Shown here: in pieces, positions 1 through 8,833 of the stretch
Layout of the letters: the number at the start of each line of letters is the position of its first letter
Position numbering within the stretch: position 1 is the stretch's first letter
Assembly: GCF_036226405.1 (NCBI RefSeq)
Contig: NZ_CP108464.1
Location: 6,944,001 to 7,008,000 of the forward strand
Origin: Streptomyces sp. NBC_01260
Lineage (GTDB): Bacteria; Actinomycetota; Actinomycetes; Streptomycetales; Streptomycetaceae
Reading direction: 5' to 3'
DNA length: 64,000 nt
Made by a program: the position numbers and the translations under genes
The notes under the pieces: generated by a model
What the model was told of the DNA's origin: nothing
Database searches by the model: none
Seen by the model: only the letters and a program-made list of their open reading frames with translations

Positions 1-710
1 TGGGGCAGATGTTCCGCGACCTGGGCGGCGACCTGGGCGGCCGGGTCACCATCGGGCAGGCGGCCGAGCGGCTGCACCGGGCCCGCCGCATCGACCACGA
101 CATCGTGGCCGTGGACGCCTCGCTGCGGCAGGCCGAGGAGAGCCTCATGCTCAACCCGCGGGTCCGTCAGGGGCTGCTCTACCGCGTGGTGCTGCGCACT
201 GGTCTGGACACGCTGGAGATCTGCGCCGTGGTGCTGAGGGTGCTGGCCAGAACGCTGACCGACCTGGCCAAGGAACGGGTCGACGAACCCCTCTTCCCCG
301 CCGATGTGGCCCCCGGGCTCACAGAACTGTTCGGGCAGATGGCGGACGCCGTCGAGAGCTTCTCGGTGCTGATCACCACCCCGGTCGCCGCCGGAGCGGA
401 AGCGGCCGAGGACCGGCTCGCCGACGCCCTGGCGGTCAGCCGCGCGACCCGTGACCAGGTGGCGGACATGCTGCTGGCGGCGGTCCAGGAACATCCCAGG
501 AAATGGCAGCTGCACGGAGCCCTGCTCGCCGAGGTCGACCGCATCCTGGACGAGCTCGACATCGAGAAACGCACGGAGCGCCTGGGCAAGGAGCTCGACC
601 GCCGCTCAGAGGAACTGCACGAGCGCCATCCCCGTCTGCTGGCCGTCCGGCGCCGCCTGGGCCTCGCCAAAGACGCGCACCCGGCGGGGGGCGACGCGGA
701 CGTGAGGTGA
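1..710 (+). CDS. FUSC / aromatic acid exporter-type protein, C-terminal part (5' truncated by window edge)
   Basis: The frame is open to the left edge, so the gene starts outside the window and only about 235 C-terminal residues are visible. This part is soluble and helix-rich, with no convincing transmembrane segments, and ends in a charged arginine/glutamate-rich tail. It resembles the cytoplasmic helical region that follows the membrane domain in FUSC-type (aromatic acid exporter family) proteins of Streptomyces. The membrane half cannot be seen, so the family call rests on the tail only. The first ATG inside the window (position 9) is unlikely to be the true start because coding continues upstream of it. 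Confidence 0.6.
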   Translation, partial: GQMFRDLGGDLGGRVTIGQAAERLHRARRIDHDIVAVDASLRQAEESLMLNPRVRQGLLYRVVLRTGLDTLEICAVVLRVLARTLTDLAKERVDEPLFPADVAPGLTELFGQMADAVESFSVLITTPVAAGAEAAEDRLADALAVSRATRDQVADMLLAAVQEHPRKWQLHGALLAEVDRILDELDIEKRTERLGKELDRRSEELHERHPRLLAVRRRLGLAKDAHPAGGDADVR

Positions 711-728
711 GAATCCGCCCGCCCCGAC

Positions 729-774
729 CGCCCGGCCCGCCCGCCGGGCCCGCCCGCCCGGCCCGCCCGCCGGG
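729..774. repeat. 20-bp direct repeat, GC-only spacer
   Basis: The 20-bp unit CGCCCGGCCCGCCCGCCGGG occurs at 729-748 and again at 755-774, separated by six bases. It fills most of the short gap between two convergent genes and touches the stop codon of the ASCH gene. It is probably a slippage-derived expansion; it can also fold and may weakly terminate transcription. Confidence 0.75.
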
Positions 775-1206
775 TCAGGCGGGATCGATCAGTTCGACGA
801 CCCGGAAGCGTTCGGCGACGACCAGTGTGTCGTCGTCGACCGTGAACTCCGGGTCGCCCAGACCCTCCCGCATCTCGTCGCTGTGCCAGAACCGCTCGTG
901 GCCGGCCCGCCACCCCGCCACCGACGTGTCGCCCTCGCCCTCGTCGAGCACATGCTGGAGATCGACGTCCCCGAGGCGCAGAATCCGGACCTCCGTCACC
1001 TCCAGCACCGCGATCTCCCGGCCGTCCGAGTCGATCAGGGCGGACCGCTCGCCCACCGGGGGCGGCTCCTCCTGCTCCGCCTCGTACTCCACGAGCAGTC
1101 CGGTCGTCGACACCTTCCGCCCGTCGAGCACCGCGGCGACCAGCTGATCGCGCAGCGGTCCCGGGAAGACGAGGAGGAAGGGCTTGAGCGCTTCACGGTT
1201 CGGCAT
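775..1206 (-). CDS. ASCH-domain protein (hypothetical)
   Basis: A 143-residue soluble protein. The order of features fits the ASCH fold, a PUA-like RNA-binding beta barrel: an N-terminal helix (EALKPFLLVFPGPLRD), then DGRKVSTTGLLVEYE, a strand with IAVLEVTEVRIL, a HERFW segment and an acidic C-terminal strand VDDDTLVVAERFRVVELI. Some relatives have been shown to bind or cleave RNA, but nothing here fixes an activity. The gene is monocistronic and convergent with the upstream FUSC-type gene. The ATG at 1206 gives the family-typical length. Confidence 0.7.
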   Translation of the reverse strand: MPNREALKPFLLVFPGPLRDQLVAAVLDGRKVSTTGLLVEYEAEQEEPPPVGERSALIDSDGREIAVLEVTEVRILRLGDVDLQHVLDEGEGDTSVAGWRAGHERFWHSDEMREGLGDPEFTVDDDTLVVAERFRVVELIDPA

Positions 1207-1350
1207 GGCGCAAGTCTGACATCAGCGCTCAGCCGGCGACGAAGGGATTTCCGGCACGACGGGGGGATTCCGGCGGGGAGAATCTGACGGGCCGGTGACG
1301 GACCGCCGCCGCCCCTGGCGTCCGGCGGTCCGGAGTGCTCGAATCGAGGA

Positions 1351-2115
1351 GTGAACAGTCCCCCTCCCGGCGCCGGCCCCGAACCGGCGGAGCCGGGCCC
1401 CGATCCGGACGCCGTCGGTGCCCCCGTCGGCCGCCGCCTGGTCCTGACGATGCTCGGCCTCGGTGCCGCCGGGCTCGTCGCCGCCCCGGTCCTGCAACGG
1501 ACCATGGAATCAGGCCTCGGCGCGCTCGCCGACAAGGACCCCACCGGGCTGACCGGGCTGCTGCCCAACGGCGGCGGCTTCCGGTACTACTCCGTGGCCT
1601 CGTCCGTACCGTCGAAGGGCGCGGCCGACTACCGGCTGACCGTCGACGGGCTGGTCGACCGCCCGGCCACCTACACCCTGGACGCCCTGAAGGCGCTGCC
1701 GCAGACCCGGATGGTCCGCGACGTGCAGTGCGTGACCGGATGGCGGGTGCCCGAGACCCCGTTCGAGGGCGTACGGCTCTCGGCGCTGCTGGACGCGGCG
1801 GGTGTCCGGCCGGGGGCGAAGGCGGTCCGCTTCACCTGCTTCGACGGCACCTACAGCGAGAGCCTCACCCTCGATCAGGCCCGCCGCGGCGATGTGCTGG
1901 TCGCGCTGCGCATGCAGGACGGGCCGGTGTCCCACTCCCACGGCGGCCCGGTCCGGCTCTACGTGGCCCCGATGTACTTCTACAAGTCGGCGAAATGGCT
2001 CTCCGGGATCACCGTCACGGACTCCGTACGCCCCGGATACTGGGAGGAGCTCGGATATGACGTCGACGCCTGGGTCGGCCGGTCCAACGGCCGTGACGAC
2101 GCCCCCACGACCTGA
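1351..2115 (+). CDS. YedY/MsrP-like molybdopterin-dependent oxidoreductase
   Basis: A 254-residue protein of the sulfite oxidase/YedY fold. It has a proline-rich N-terminus, then RRLVLTMLGLGAAGLVAAP (about residues 29-47), which looks like a twin-arginine signal or anchor. Cys127 in VRDVQCVTGW is the expected molybdenum-coordinating thiolate. The SHGGPVRLYVAPMYFYKSAKWL block is the conserved substrate and cofactor region. It probably acts outside the membrane as a reductase; the family includes protein methionine-sulfoxide reductase, but the substrate here is unknown. Start is GTG with GAGGA just upstream. The 3' end overlaps the cytochrome b gene that follows by 59 bp, so the two are translationally linked. 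Confidence 0.85.
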   Translation: MNSPPPGAGPEPAEPGPDPDAVGAPVGRRLVLTMLGLGAAGLVAAPVLQRTMESGLGALADKDPTGLTGLLPNGGGFRYYSVASSVPSKGAADYRLTVDGLVDRPATYTLDALKALPQTRMVRDVQCVTGWRVPETPFEGVRLSALLDAAGVRPGAKAVRFTCFDGTYSESLTLDQARRGDVLVALRMQDGPVSHSHGGPVRLYVAPMYFYKSAKWLSGITVTDSVRPGYWEELGYDVDAWVGRSNGRDDAPTT

Positions 2116-2746
2116 GGCGGACGGCCTGGTCCGGCGGTTCGGCCGGCCGGTGCGGTGGGTGCACCGCACCACCGCGGCGCTGATGCTGCTCTGCGTGGCC
2201 ACGGCCGGCTGCCTGTACGTGCCGCAGCTCGCCGAACTCGTCGGCCGCCGCCATCTGGTGGTCACCGTGCACGAGTGGTCCGGGCTGTTGATACCCGTAC
2301 CGCTGCTGGCGGGGCTGTTCTCGCGGGCCGTGCGGGGCGACGTCTCGCGGCTCAACCGTTTCGGACCGCACGACCGGAAGTGGCTGCGGGCCGTGCGCCA
2401 CCGCGACCACCGGCCCGGCTCCCGGCCGGCCGGGAAGTTCAACGCCGGGCAGAAGCTCTACGCGGCCTGGATCGCGGGTGCGGTGCTGGTGATGGCCGGT
2501 ACCGGGCTGCTGATGTGGTTCACCGGGCTGGCCCCGCTGATGTGGCGGACCAGCGCCACGTTCGTGCACGACTGGCTGGCGCTGGCGATCGGCATCGTGC
2601 TGGGCGGCCACATCGCGATGGCGTACGCCGACCCGGAGGCACGCCGTGGCATGCGCACCGGGTCGGTCGGGCGACGGTGGGCCCGTCGCGAGCACGCGCT
2701 GTGGCGGATCCCCGCGGACCCGGCCGGGCCGCCGGAAGACCGGTGA
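2057..2746 (+). CDS. Cytochrome b561-type membrane partner of the molybdoenzyme
   Basis: A 229-residue integral membrane protein. It has about four hydrophobic segments and histidines in positions expected for b-type haem ligation: WVHRTTAAL, TVHEWSG, FVHDWLAL and GGHIAMAY. It most likely passes electrons from the quinone pool to the YedY-like enzyme encoded just upstream, like YedZ with YedY, although it is not a clear YedZ orthologue. The start chosen is the ATG at 2057 because a GGAGGAG Shine-Dalgarno lies about 6 nt upstream, inside the preceding gene; this makes a 59-bp overlap. In-frame starts farther upstream would add an implausible arginine-rich extension. Confidence 0.8.
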   Translation: MTSTPGSAGPTAVTTPPRPEADGLVRRFGRPVRWVHRTTAALMLLCVATAGCLYVPQLAELVGRRHLVVTVHEWSGLLIPVPLLAGLFSRAVRGDVSRLNRFGPHDRKWLRAVRHRDHRPGSRPAGKFNAGQKLYAAWIAGAVLVMAGTGLLMWFTGLAPLMWRTSATFVHDWLALAIGIVLGGHIAMAYADPEARRGMRTGSVGRRWARREHALWRIPADPAGPPEDR

Positions 2747-2766
2747 CCGGCACATGCGGCCAGGGC

Positions 2767-4164
2767 TCAGAGGAGCAGTGACAGCAGCATGATGAAGGCC
2801 AGTGAGACCACCGAGATGATGGTCTCCATCACCGACCAGGTCTTCACCGTCTGGCCCACGTCCATTCCGAAGTACTCCTTCACCAGCCAGAACCCGGCGT
2901 CGTTGACATGGCTGAAGAAGAGCGAGCCCGCGCCGACGGCGAGGACCAGCAGGGCGGCGTGCGAGGTCGACATGTCGGCCGCCAGCGGGGCGACCAGACC
3001 GGCGGCCGAGATGGTGGCCACGGTCGCCGAACCGGTCGCGAGCCGGATCGCCACGGCGATCAGCCAGCCGAGCAGCAGGGCGGGTATCGACCAGTTCTCG
3101 GAGAACTCCAGGATCATCCGGCCGACACCGGCGTCGATGAGGGTCTGCTTGAAACCGCCGCCCGCGCCCACGATCAGCAGCACGCCCGCGATCGGGGCAA
3201 GGGACTTCTCGACGGTGGTGGAGAGCCGGCCCTTGGTGAATCCGGCCGCCCGGCCCAGCGTGAACATGCCGACGATGACGGCGGCGAGGAGGGCGATCAG
3301 CGGGGAGCCGATCACATCGGTGACCCGCTGGACACCCTGCTCGGGGTCGTCCACCACGATGTCGACAAGTGCCTTGATCAGCATGAGCACGACGGGCAGC
3401 AGAATCGTGGCGAGAGTGGCGCCGAAGCTGGGACGGCGGTCCAGGTCCTCGGACGGGCGCTGCGGGATCATCTTCTCCGGCGCCTTGATGTCCACCCAGC
3501 GGGCGGCGTAGCGGGAGAAGACCGGACCGGCGATGATCACCGTCGGGATCGCGACGACCACACCGAGAGCCAGTGTGACGCCCAGGTTGGCGTTGAGCGC
3601 GTCGATCGCGACCAGCGGGCCGGGGTGCGGGGGAATGAGCCCGTGCATCACGGAGAGGCCGGCCAGTGCCGGGATGCCGATCCGCATCAGGGAGTAGTTG
3701 CCGCGCTTGGCGACCAGCAGCACCACCGGGATCATCAGTACGATCCCGACCTCGAAGAACAGCGGCAGGCCGATGATCGACGCGATCAGGACCATCGCCC
3801 AGGGCATGGCCCGTCCGCTCGCCCTCGCGAGGATGGTGTCGACGATCTGGTCCGCGCCGCCGGAGTCCGCGAGGAGCTTGCCCAGGATCGCGCCGAGCGC
3901 GATCAGGACACCGACGCCCGCGACGGTCGAGCCGAGGCCCGCGGTGAAGCTCGCGATCGTCTTGGCCGGCGGCGCGCCGGCGAACGAACCGAGCGCCAGC
4001 GAGCCGATGGTCAGCGCGAGGAACGCGTGCATCTTGAACTTGGTGATGAGCAGAACGATGACGGCGATGCCCGCCAGTACGGCGATGCCCAACTGCGCGT
4101 TGCCGGCCGAGGTGATCGGTTCGACGGCGTCCGCTGCCAGCGTCTCGACGCTGAGACTGGTCAC
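2767..4164 (-). CDS. gntP: Gluconate:H+ symporter, GntP family
   Basis: A 465-residue polytopic membrane protein with about 12-14 hydrophobic segments. Typical GntP landmarks are ILGKLLADSGGADQIVDTIL, GLIPPHPGPLVA, and the C-terminal HVNDAGFWLVKEYFGM block. The family imports gluconate and related aldonates with protons. It lies 11 bp downstream of gntK in the same direction, so the two form a gluconate uptake/phosphorylation operon under the divergent FadR-type regulator. Length is normal for the family. Confidence 0.93.
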   Translation of the reverse strand: MTSLSVETLAADAVEPITSAGNAQLGIAVLAGIAVIVLLITKFKMHAFLALTIGSLALGSFAGAPPAKTIASFTAGLGSTVAGVGVLIALGAILGKLLADSGGADQIVDTILARASGRAMPWAMVLIASIIGLPLFFEVGIVLMIPVVLLVAKRGNYSLMRIGIPALAGLSVMHGLIPPHPGPLVAIDALNANLGVTLALGVVVAIPTVIIAGPVFSRYAARWVDIKAPEKMIPQRPSEDLDRRPSFGATLATILLPVVLMLIKALVDIVVDDPEQGVQRVTDVIGSPLIALLAAVIVGMFTLGRAAGFTKGRLSTTVEKSLAPIAGVLLIVGAGGGFKQTLIDAGVGRMILEFSENWSIPALLLGWLIAVAIRLATGSATVATISAAGLVAPLAADMSTSHAALLVLAVGAGSLFFSHVNDAGFWLVKEYFGMDVGQTVKTWSVMETIISVVSLAFIMLLSLLL

Positions 4165-4175
4165 GGTGATGATCC

Positions 4176-4685
4176 TTAGTTGTCCAGCCGGCGCAGTGCC
4201 GCGACGGCTCGCTGGGTGATTTCTTCGGGGGTGCCGGACACATCCACGGCGACGCCGGCCTCGTCGTCCTCAAGGGGCTGAAGGGTGGCGAACTGCGAGT
4301 CGAGGAGCGCGGTCGGCATGAAGTGGCCCTTGCGGTCCGCCATCCGTTCCTCGATCAGGGACCGCTCGCCGGTCAGATGGAGGAACACGGCACCGGGGGC
4401 CTCGCCGCGCAGCCGGTCACGGTAGACCCGCTTCAGCGCGGAGCTGCTGACCACCCCGCCGAGCCCGGCCCGGCCGTGTGCCCACTGCCCGATCGCGTCG
4501 AGCCAGGGCCACCGGTCGGCATCCTCCAGCGGGGTGCCGGCCGACATCTTGGCGATGTTCGCGGGGGGATGGAAGTCGTCGCCCTCGGCGTACGGAACGC
4601 CCAGTGCGGCGGCGAGCAGGGGGCCGATCGTGGTCTTGCCGGTCCCTGCCACGCCCATCACCACGACGACGTGGGGGGTGCTCAT
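4176..4685 (-). CDS. gntK: Gluconokinase
   Basis: A 169-residue P-loop kinase of the GntK/shikimate-kinase-like group, EC 2.7.1.12. The Walker A sequence GVAGTGKTTIG is at residues 10-20, followed by EGDDFHP, DADRWPWL and SCSALKR-type (here SSSALKRVYRDRLR) motifs of gluconokinase. It phosphorylates gluconate to 6-phosphogluconate for the pentose phosphate route. It is the first gene of a two-gene operon with gntP. The upstream intergenic region holds two inverted GTCGTAC sites shared with the divergent regulator. Confidence 0.93.
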   Translation of the reverse strand: MSTPHVVVVMGVAGTGKTTIGPLLAAALGVPYAEGDDFHPPANIAKMSAGTPLEDADRWPWLDAIGQWAHGRAGLGGVVSSSALKRVYRDRLRGEAPGAVFLHLTGERSLIEERMADRKGHFMPTALLDSQFATLQPLEDDEAGVAVDVSGTPEEITQRAVAALRRLDN

Positions 4686-4751
4686 TGCGCTGCCTCGCTG
4701 TTCTCTTCGATGTCTTCCTCGACATCGGTCCGTCGCGCTACTGAAACCTAT

Positions 4752-4797
4752 ACGTACGACTTATTCAAGAGGCTGTGATGTAAACGTCGTACTTAAT
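4752..4797. promoter_or_regulatory. Gluconate operator: two inverted GTCGTAC sites
   Basis: GTACGAC at 4754-4760 and GTCGTAC at 4786-4792 are inverted copies whose centres are 32 bp apart, three helical turns. The similarity extends into AT-rich flanks (ACTTATT and ACTTAAT). They lie between gntK and the divergent FadR-type regulator. The right-hand copy overlaps the expected -35 zone of the regulator's leaderless promoter (-10 TACTCT at 4817-4822, ATG at 4829), implying autoregulation. The operator role is inferred from symmetry and position. Confidence 0.65.
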
Positions 4798-4828
4798 GTT
4801 CCAGTGGGGGTCCCCGTACTCTTGGTTC

Positions 4829-5530
4829 ATGACCACACAGAGCCAGGGGCTGCATACACATGTGCTGGACACCCTGGGTCTGGAGATCGCAGCGGGTGAG
4901 CACCCGCCCGGTCAGGTGCTGCGTACGGATGAGCTGGCCCAGAGGTTCGACGTCTCGCGCACGGTCGTACGGGAAGTGATCCGCGTCCTGGAGTCCATGC
5001 ACCTGGTCGAGTCCCGGCGCCGCGTCGGCGTGACCGTGCGGTCGGCCGAGGAGTGGAACGTCTACGATCCGCAGGTCATCCGGTGGCGGCTGGCCGGCGC
5101 CGACCGCCCGCGCCAACTGCGCTCACTGACGGTCCTGCGCTCGGCGATCGAGCCCGTCGCCGCCTCTCTCGCGGCCCGCCACGCCACCCCGGCCCAGTGC
5201 GCGCAGCTCACCGAACGGGCCCTCGGCATGGTCGCCACCTCGCGCGGCCAGCAGCTGGAGGGGTATCTCGAACACGACATCGCGTTCCACCGGATCGTGC
5301 TCAACGCCTCCGGCAACGAGATGTTCGCGCGCCTCGGAGACGTGGTCGCCGAGGTCCTGGCGGGGCGCACCCATCACCAGGTGATGTTCGAGGACCCCGA
5401 CCCGGCGGCCGTCACCCTCCATGTCCGGCTCGCCGAAGCGGTGCGCGAGGGCGACGCGGCGGAGGCGGAGCGGCTGACGAAGGAGATCGCGGTGGGCGCC
5501 CTGCACGAACTCGACGTGCTCGCCCCCTGA
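4829..5530 (+). CDS. FadR-subfamily GntR regulator of the gluconate operon
   Basis: A 233-residue regulator. The N-terminal winged helix covers about residues 1-75, with LAQRFDVSRTVVREVIRVLESMHLVESRRRVGVTV as the recognition region. The all-helical FCD effector domain follows, with metal/effector residues in DIAFHRIVLNASGN and HVRLAEAV. It is divergent from gntK-gntP and most likely represses them, released by gluconate or a phosphorylated derivative. An ATG at 4796 is in frame, but 4829 is preferred because TACTCT, a good -10, sits 6 nt upstream, typical of a leaderless transcript. The stop codon is the first base triplet of a perfect palindromic terminator. Confidence 0.88.
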   Translation: MTTQSQGLHTHVLDTLGLEIAAGEHPPGQVLRTDELAQRFDVSRTVVREVIRVLESMHLVESRRRVGVTVRSAEEWNVYDPQVIRWRLAGADRPRQLRSLTVLRSAIEPVAASLAARHATPAQCAQLTERALGMVATSRGQQLEGYLEHDIAFHRIVLNASGNEMFARLGDVVAEVLAGRTHHQVMFEDPDPAAVTLHVRLAEAVREGDAAEAERLTKEIAVGALHELDVLAP

Positions 5531-5596
5531 TCCGGCCGGAACGCGACATCCCCCGCGGGGCAGCCCCGCGGGGGATGTCGCGTTCCGGCCGGATCA
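5528..5596. terminator. Perfect 69-bp palindromic bidirectional terminator that contains both stop codons
   Basis: The arms 5528-5561 and 5563-5596 are exact reverse complements (34 bp each) around a single central A at 5562. The left end is the TGA stop of the regulator and the right end is the TGA stop (TCA on this strand) of the convergent oxidase gene. There is no separate T-tract, as is common for Streptomyces terminators. Confidence 0.92.
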
Positions 5597-7483
5597 GCCG
5601 GTGTGCCCCTCATGGCCGCCGTGGCCCCCGCCGTGCCCGGCGCCGTGGTCGAACTTCATGGCCTGCGGCGGCATCACGACGAACGGCCGCATCATGCCCA
5701 TGTCCTCGTGCTCCAGCAGATGGCAGTGGTACATGAACCGTCCGTACGCCCCGTCGAACAGGCCGAGCACCTTCACCAGTTGCCCCTGAGGGACCAGGAA
5801 GACGTCCTTCCACCCCCGCTCGTTCGGCGGCGTCGCAATCGTGGTGCCGGGGTCGAACGCCACCGGGGAGCGGGTCCCGCCGACCGCCGGGTCGAAACCG
5901 TCCAGGGTGTACGCCTCCCGGCCCATCACCTGGAAGTCCGCCAGATGGATGTGCATCGGATGCGTCGGCACCCCCAGGTTGAGGAACGACCACTGCTCGT
6001 ACGTGCTCTCGCCGACCGTGAACCCGAGACCGTCGTTGAAGGTCCGCGCGGTCCTGCGGTACGTGCGCACGGTGCCGTCCTCGCCCCGCACCTGGATCAC
6101 GCCGTCCGACGGCACCGTCACCCCGGCGGCGTCCTCGACCTCCGTCATCTCCCAGATCTCCGGGTGGCCGCCGCCCCCGAGCGTGCCGGGCGCGGTCAGT
6201 ACGACGAGCCGGTGCCCGTGCTCCACCTGGCCGTGCTCGTACCGCCGGAAGGAACCGGACAGCACCTCGGGCAGTTCGAAACCGTCCCGGCGCCGCGTCT
6301 CCCGTACCCGGAACTCCATCACCTGCGGGAACGGGACGTTTGCCGCCGGGTCCGGCACTCCGGGTGCGAGCTTGCCCTTGTTCACCAGGCGGACCCGGCG
6401 GCCCGCCAGCGACGAGAAGTCGATCAGCAGGTCCATCCGCTCGGCCGGGCCGGTCCTCAGTGCCGGCAGCACCTCGTCGAAATCGACCGGCACCGGACGC
6501 GGCAGCAGACCGCCGTCGCTGCCGATCTGCCGGATGACGCCCGGGACCGGGTTGTTCTCGTCGTCGACCAGCACCAGATCGTAGATCCGGGCGTTGGAGG
6601 CGTTGACGAGCCGGAAGCGGTACCAGGCGTCATCCACGTCCAGATACGGCCAGATACGGCCGTTGACCGTGGTGTACGGACCCAGGAACGGCAGCGAGAC
6701 CGGCTTTCCCGTCTCCGGGTCGGCCTCGACGACCGTGGTCGTCTTGTGCAGCAGCCGGCCGTTGAGCCGGCCGTCCTCGTCGGTGTCCAGATTGCGGTCC
6801 GTGAGGATCAGCGGCAGCTCCCGGTCGCCCGACGGCAGCCCGAGCGCGTCCTCCTCGTCGTCCCGGATCAGATAGGTGCCGACGAGACCGGCGTACACGT
6901 TCCACCGGGTGATGTTCATGGCGTGGTCGTGGTACCACCACTGGGCCGCCTGATGGTCGTTCGGATACTCCGACAGCTGCGCGTCGCCGAAGCCGACCGC
7001 GTTGTCCGCCCAGCCGTCGTTCCCGCCGCCCGTCTGCGCGCCGTGCAGATGGGTCACCGTCCAGGCGGGCAGCGCCGCGACATCCGCGTTCGGCTCGACG
7101 CCGTCCCGTCCGGGCCGGTTGTGCGGCGCCGGCTCACCCGGCTTCACCGGGCCCACCTCCACGGCGGTGACCGGGTACGCGCTCCCCTCGGGGATGCGGT
7201 TGGTCCAGGCGATCCTGATCCGCTGCCCGCGCCGCACCTCGATCGTGGGACCGGGCACCGTGCCGTTGTAGCCCCACATCAGGGTCGGCGGCAGCTGTGC
7301 GTGCAGCCGCACCCAGGCCGGGGTGAGCGCGATCTCCGTCTCCGTGAGCACGTCCCCGCTGTGCGGGCGCAGCACCGGCGGTACGGTCAGCGCGTCCGTG
7401 TAGGGGACGAGTCCGCCGACCCGCGCCCCGATGTCCTCGTGTTCCCCGCTGATCTTCTCCGTGTGTACGGCAGTCTCGGTCAA
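5594..7483 (-). CDS. Multicopper oxidase, phenoxazinone synthase / CotA-like
   Basis: A 629-residue three-cupredoxin oxidase. All copper-binding blocks are present: [39 protein letters not shown] and [14 protein letters not shown]. The C-terminus is histidine/glycine-rich. No signal peptide is evident, as in phenoxazinone synthase and CotA, suggesting cytosolic or spore-associated action. It oxidises phenolic/aminophenolic substrates with O2; the actual substrate is unknown. The start chosen is TTG at 7483, with GGGGGAAG seven to eight nt upstream. A longer open frame continues upstream into the divergent gene but lacks family similarity there. Confidence 0.88.
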   Translation of the reverse strand: MTETAVHTEKISGEHEDIGARVGGLVPYTDALTVPPVLRPHSGDVLTETEIALTPAWVRLHAQLPPTLMWGYNGTVPGPTIEVRRGQRIRIAWTNRIPEGSAYPVTAVEVGPVKPGEPAPHNRPGRDGVEPNADVAALPAWTVTHLHGAQTGGGNDGWADNAVGFGDAQLSEYPNDHQAAQWWYHDHAMNITRWNVYAGLVGTYLIRDDEEDALGLPSGDRELPLILTDRNLDTDEDGRLNGRLLHKTTTVVEADPETGKPVSLPFLGPYTTVNGRIWPYLDVDDAWYRFRLVNASNARIYDLVLVDDENNPVPGVIRQIGSDGGLLPRPVPVDFDEVLPALRTGPAERMDLLIDFSSLAGRRVRLVNKGKLAPGVPDPAANVPFPQVMEFRVRETRRRDGFELPEVLSGSFRRYEHGQVEHGHRLVVLTAPGTLGGGGHPEIWEMTEVEDAAGVTVPSDGVIQVRGEDGTVRTYRRTARTFNDGLGFTVGESTYEQWSFLNLGVPTHPMHIHLADFQVMGREAYTLDGFDPAVGGTRSPVAFDPGTTIATPPNERGWKDVFLVPQGQLVKVLGLFDGAYGRFMYHCHLLEHEDMGMMRPFVVMPPQAMKFDHGAGHGGGHGGHEGHTG

Positions 7484-7747
7484 GGTACTTCCCCCGTGTT
7501 CCGTCAGCTCTCGGAACCCGGGCCCCTGCCCCCGCAGGTATCGGCTCCGGGTTCCCTCTGCACCTGAAGGACGTCCCGGAAGCGGGGCGCGTTCAGCGGT
7601 TCGTACCATCTGTCCGAAACCGGTGCGTTCGCGCCGGGGAGGGGTGACCGGTTCGCGCCAACGCGGCGCGCCGCCGTGACACGCTCGCACCGCGTACGGT
7701 TGTTCGTGATCGATCTCAGTAAAAGTCAGGAAAGGGAGACCACGGGA
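7484..7747. promoter_or_regulatory. Divergent promoter region, oxidase / mycothiol dehydrogenase
   Basis: These 264 bp separate the divergent oxidase and S-(hydroxymethyl)mycothiol dehydrogenase genes. No copper-responsive (CsoR-like) palindrome is visible. A GGGAG ribosome-binding site lies shortly before the dehydrogenase ATG. Several short GC-rich inverted repeats occur, but none is strong enough to name as an operator. Confidence 0.4.
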
Positions 7748-8833
7748 ATGGCGCAGCAGGTACGAGGGGTCATCGCACCGGGAAAGAACGAGCCGGTACG
7801 GGTCGAGACGATTGTGATCCCGGACCCCGGCCCCGGTGAGGCCGTGGTGAAGATCCAGGCGTGCGGCGTGTGCCACACCGATCTGCACTACAAGCAGGGC
7901 GCCATCAACGACGAGTTCCCCTTCCTCCTCGGCCACGAGGCCGCGGGCGTCGTGGAGTCCGTCGGCGAAGGCGTCACAGACGTCGAACCGGGCGACTTCG
8001 TCGTCCTCAACTGGCGTGCGGTGTGCGGACAGTGCCGCGCCTGTCTGCGCGGCCGCCCCTGGTACTGCTTCGACACCCACAACGCCAAGCAGCGGATGAC
8101 CCTGCTGGACGGCACGGAGCTGTCGCCCGCGCTCGGCATCGGCGCCTTCGCCGAGAAGACCCTGGTCGCCTCGGGCCAGTGCACCAAGGTCGACCCCGAG
8201 GTCGCCCCGGCCGTCGCCGGACTCCTCGGCTGCGGAGTGATGGCGGGCATCGGCGCCGCCATCAACACCGGCCAGGTCGGCCGCGGCGACTCGGTCGCCG
8301 TCATCGGCTGCGGCGGTGTCGGTGACGCGGCGGTCGCCGGCGCCCGCCTCGCCGGAGCGGCGAAGATCATCGCCGTGGACATCGACGACCGCAAGCTGGA
8401 GACGGCGAAGAAGATGGGTGCCACGCACACCGTCAACTCCCGCACCCAGGACCCGGTCGAGGCCATCCGCTCGCTCACCGGCGGCAACGGCGCCGACGTC
8501 GTCATCGATGCGGTCGGCCGCCCGGAGACGTACAAGCAGGCGTTCTACGCCCGCGACCTCGCGGGCACCGTCGTCCTGGTCGGCGTCCCCACCCCGGAGA
8601 TGCAGCTCGAACTCCCGCTCCTGGACGTCTTCGGCCGCGGCGGCTCCCTCAAGTCCTCCTGGTACGGCGACTGCCTGCCCTCGCGCGACTTCCCGATGCT
8701 CATCGACCTGCACCAGCAGGGCCGGATCGACCTCGGCGCGTTCGTCACCGAGACCATCGGACTCGGCGACATCGAGCAGGCCTTCGCCCGGATGCACGAC
8801 GGCGACGTCCTGCGCTCGGTGGTGGTCTTCTGA
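7748..8833 (+). CDS. S-(hydroxymethyl)mycothiol dehydrogenase
   Basis: A 361-residue zinc alcohol dehydrogenase of the mycothiol-dependent formaldehyde dehydrogenase type (EC 1.1.1.306), the usual length for the family. Catalytic zinc ligands lie in [11 protein letters not shown] and GHEAAGVVE. The structural zinc site is the four-cysteine cluster in [15 protein letters not shown]. The NAD-binding motif is [10 protein letters not shown]. It oxidises the formaldehyde-mycothiol adduct to S-formylmycothiol. Start is the ATG at 7748 with GGGAG upstream. The stop overlaps the next gene (TGATG), coupling it to a metallo-hydrolase. Confidence 0.93.
   Translation: MAQQVRGVIAPGKNEPVRVETIVIPDPGPGEAVVKIQACGVCHTDLHYKQGAINDEFPFLLGHEAAGVVESVGEGVTDVEPGDFVVLNWRAVCGQCRACLRGRPWYCFDTHNAKQRMTLLDGTELSPALGIGAFAEKTLVASGQCTKVDPEVAPAVAGLLGCGVMAGIGAAINTGQVGRGDSVAVIGCGGVGDAAVAGARLAGAAKIIAVDIDDRKLETAKKMGATHTVNSRTQDPVEAIRSLTGGNGADVVIDAVGRPETYKQAFYARDLAGTVVLVGVPTPEMQLELPLLDVFGRGGSLKSSWYGDCLPSRDFPMLIDLHQQGRIDLGAFVTETIGLGDIEQAFARMHDGDVLRSVVVF

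Noticed and set aside
7484..7747. Possible copper-responsive operator for the multicopper oxidase.
   Set aside because: No CsoR-type or CueR-type palindrome is visible.
5594..8797. One 1067-codon minus-strand frame that includes the oxidase and runs across the divergent dehydrogenase gene.
   Set aside because: Only the part from the TTG at 7483 matches the oxidase family. The rest is the high-GC shadow of the mycothiol dehydrogenase on the other strand.
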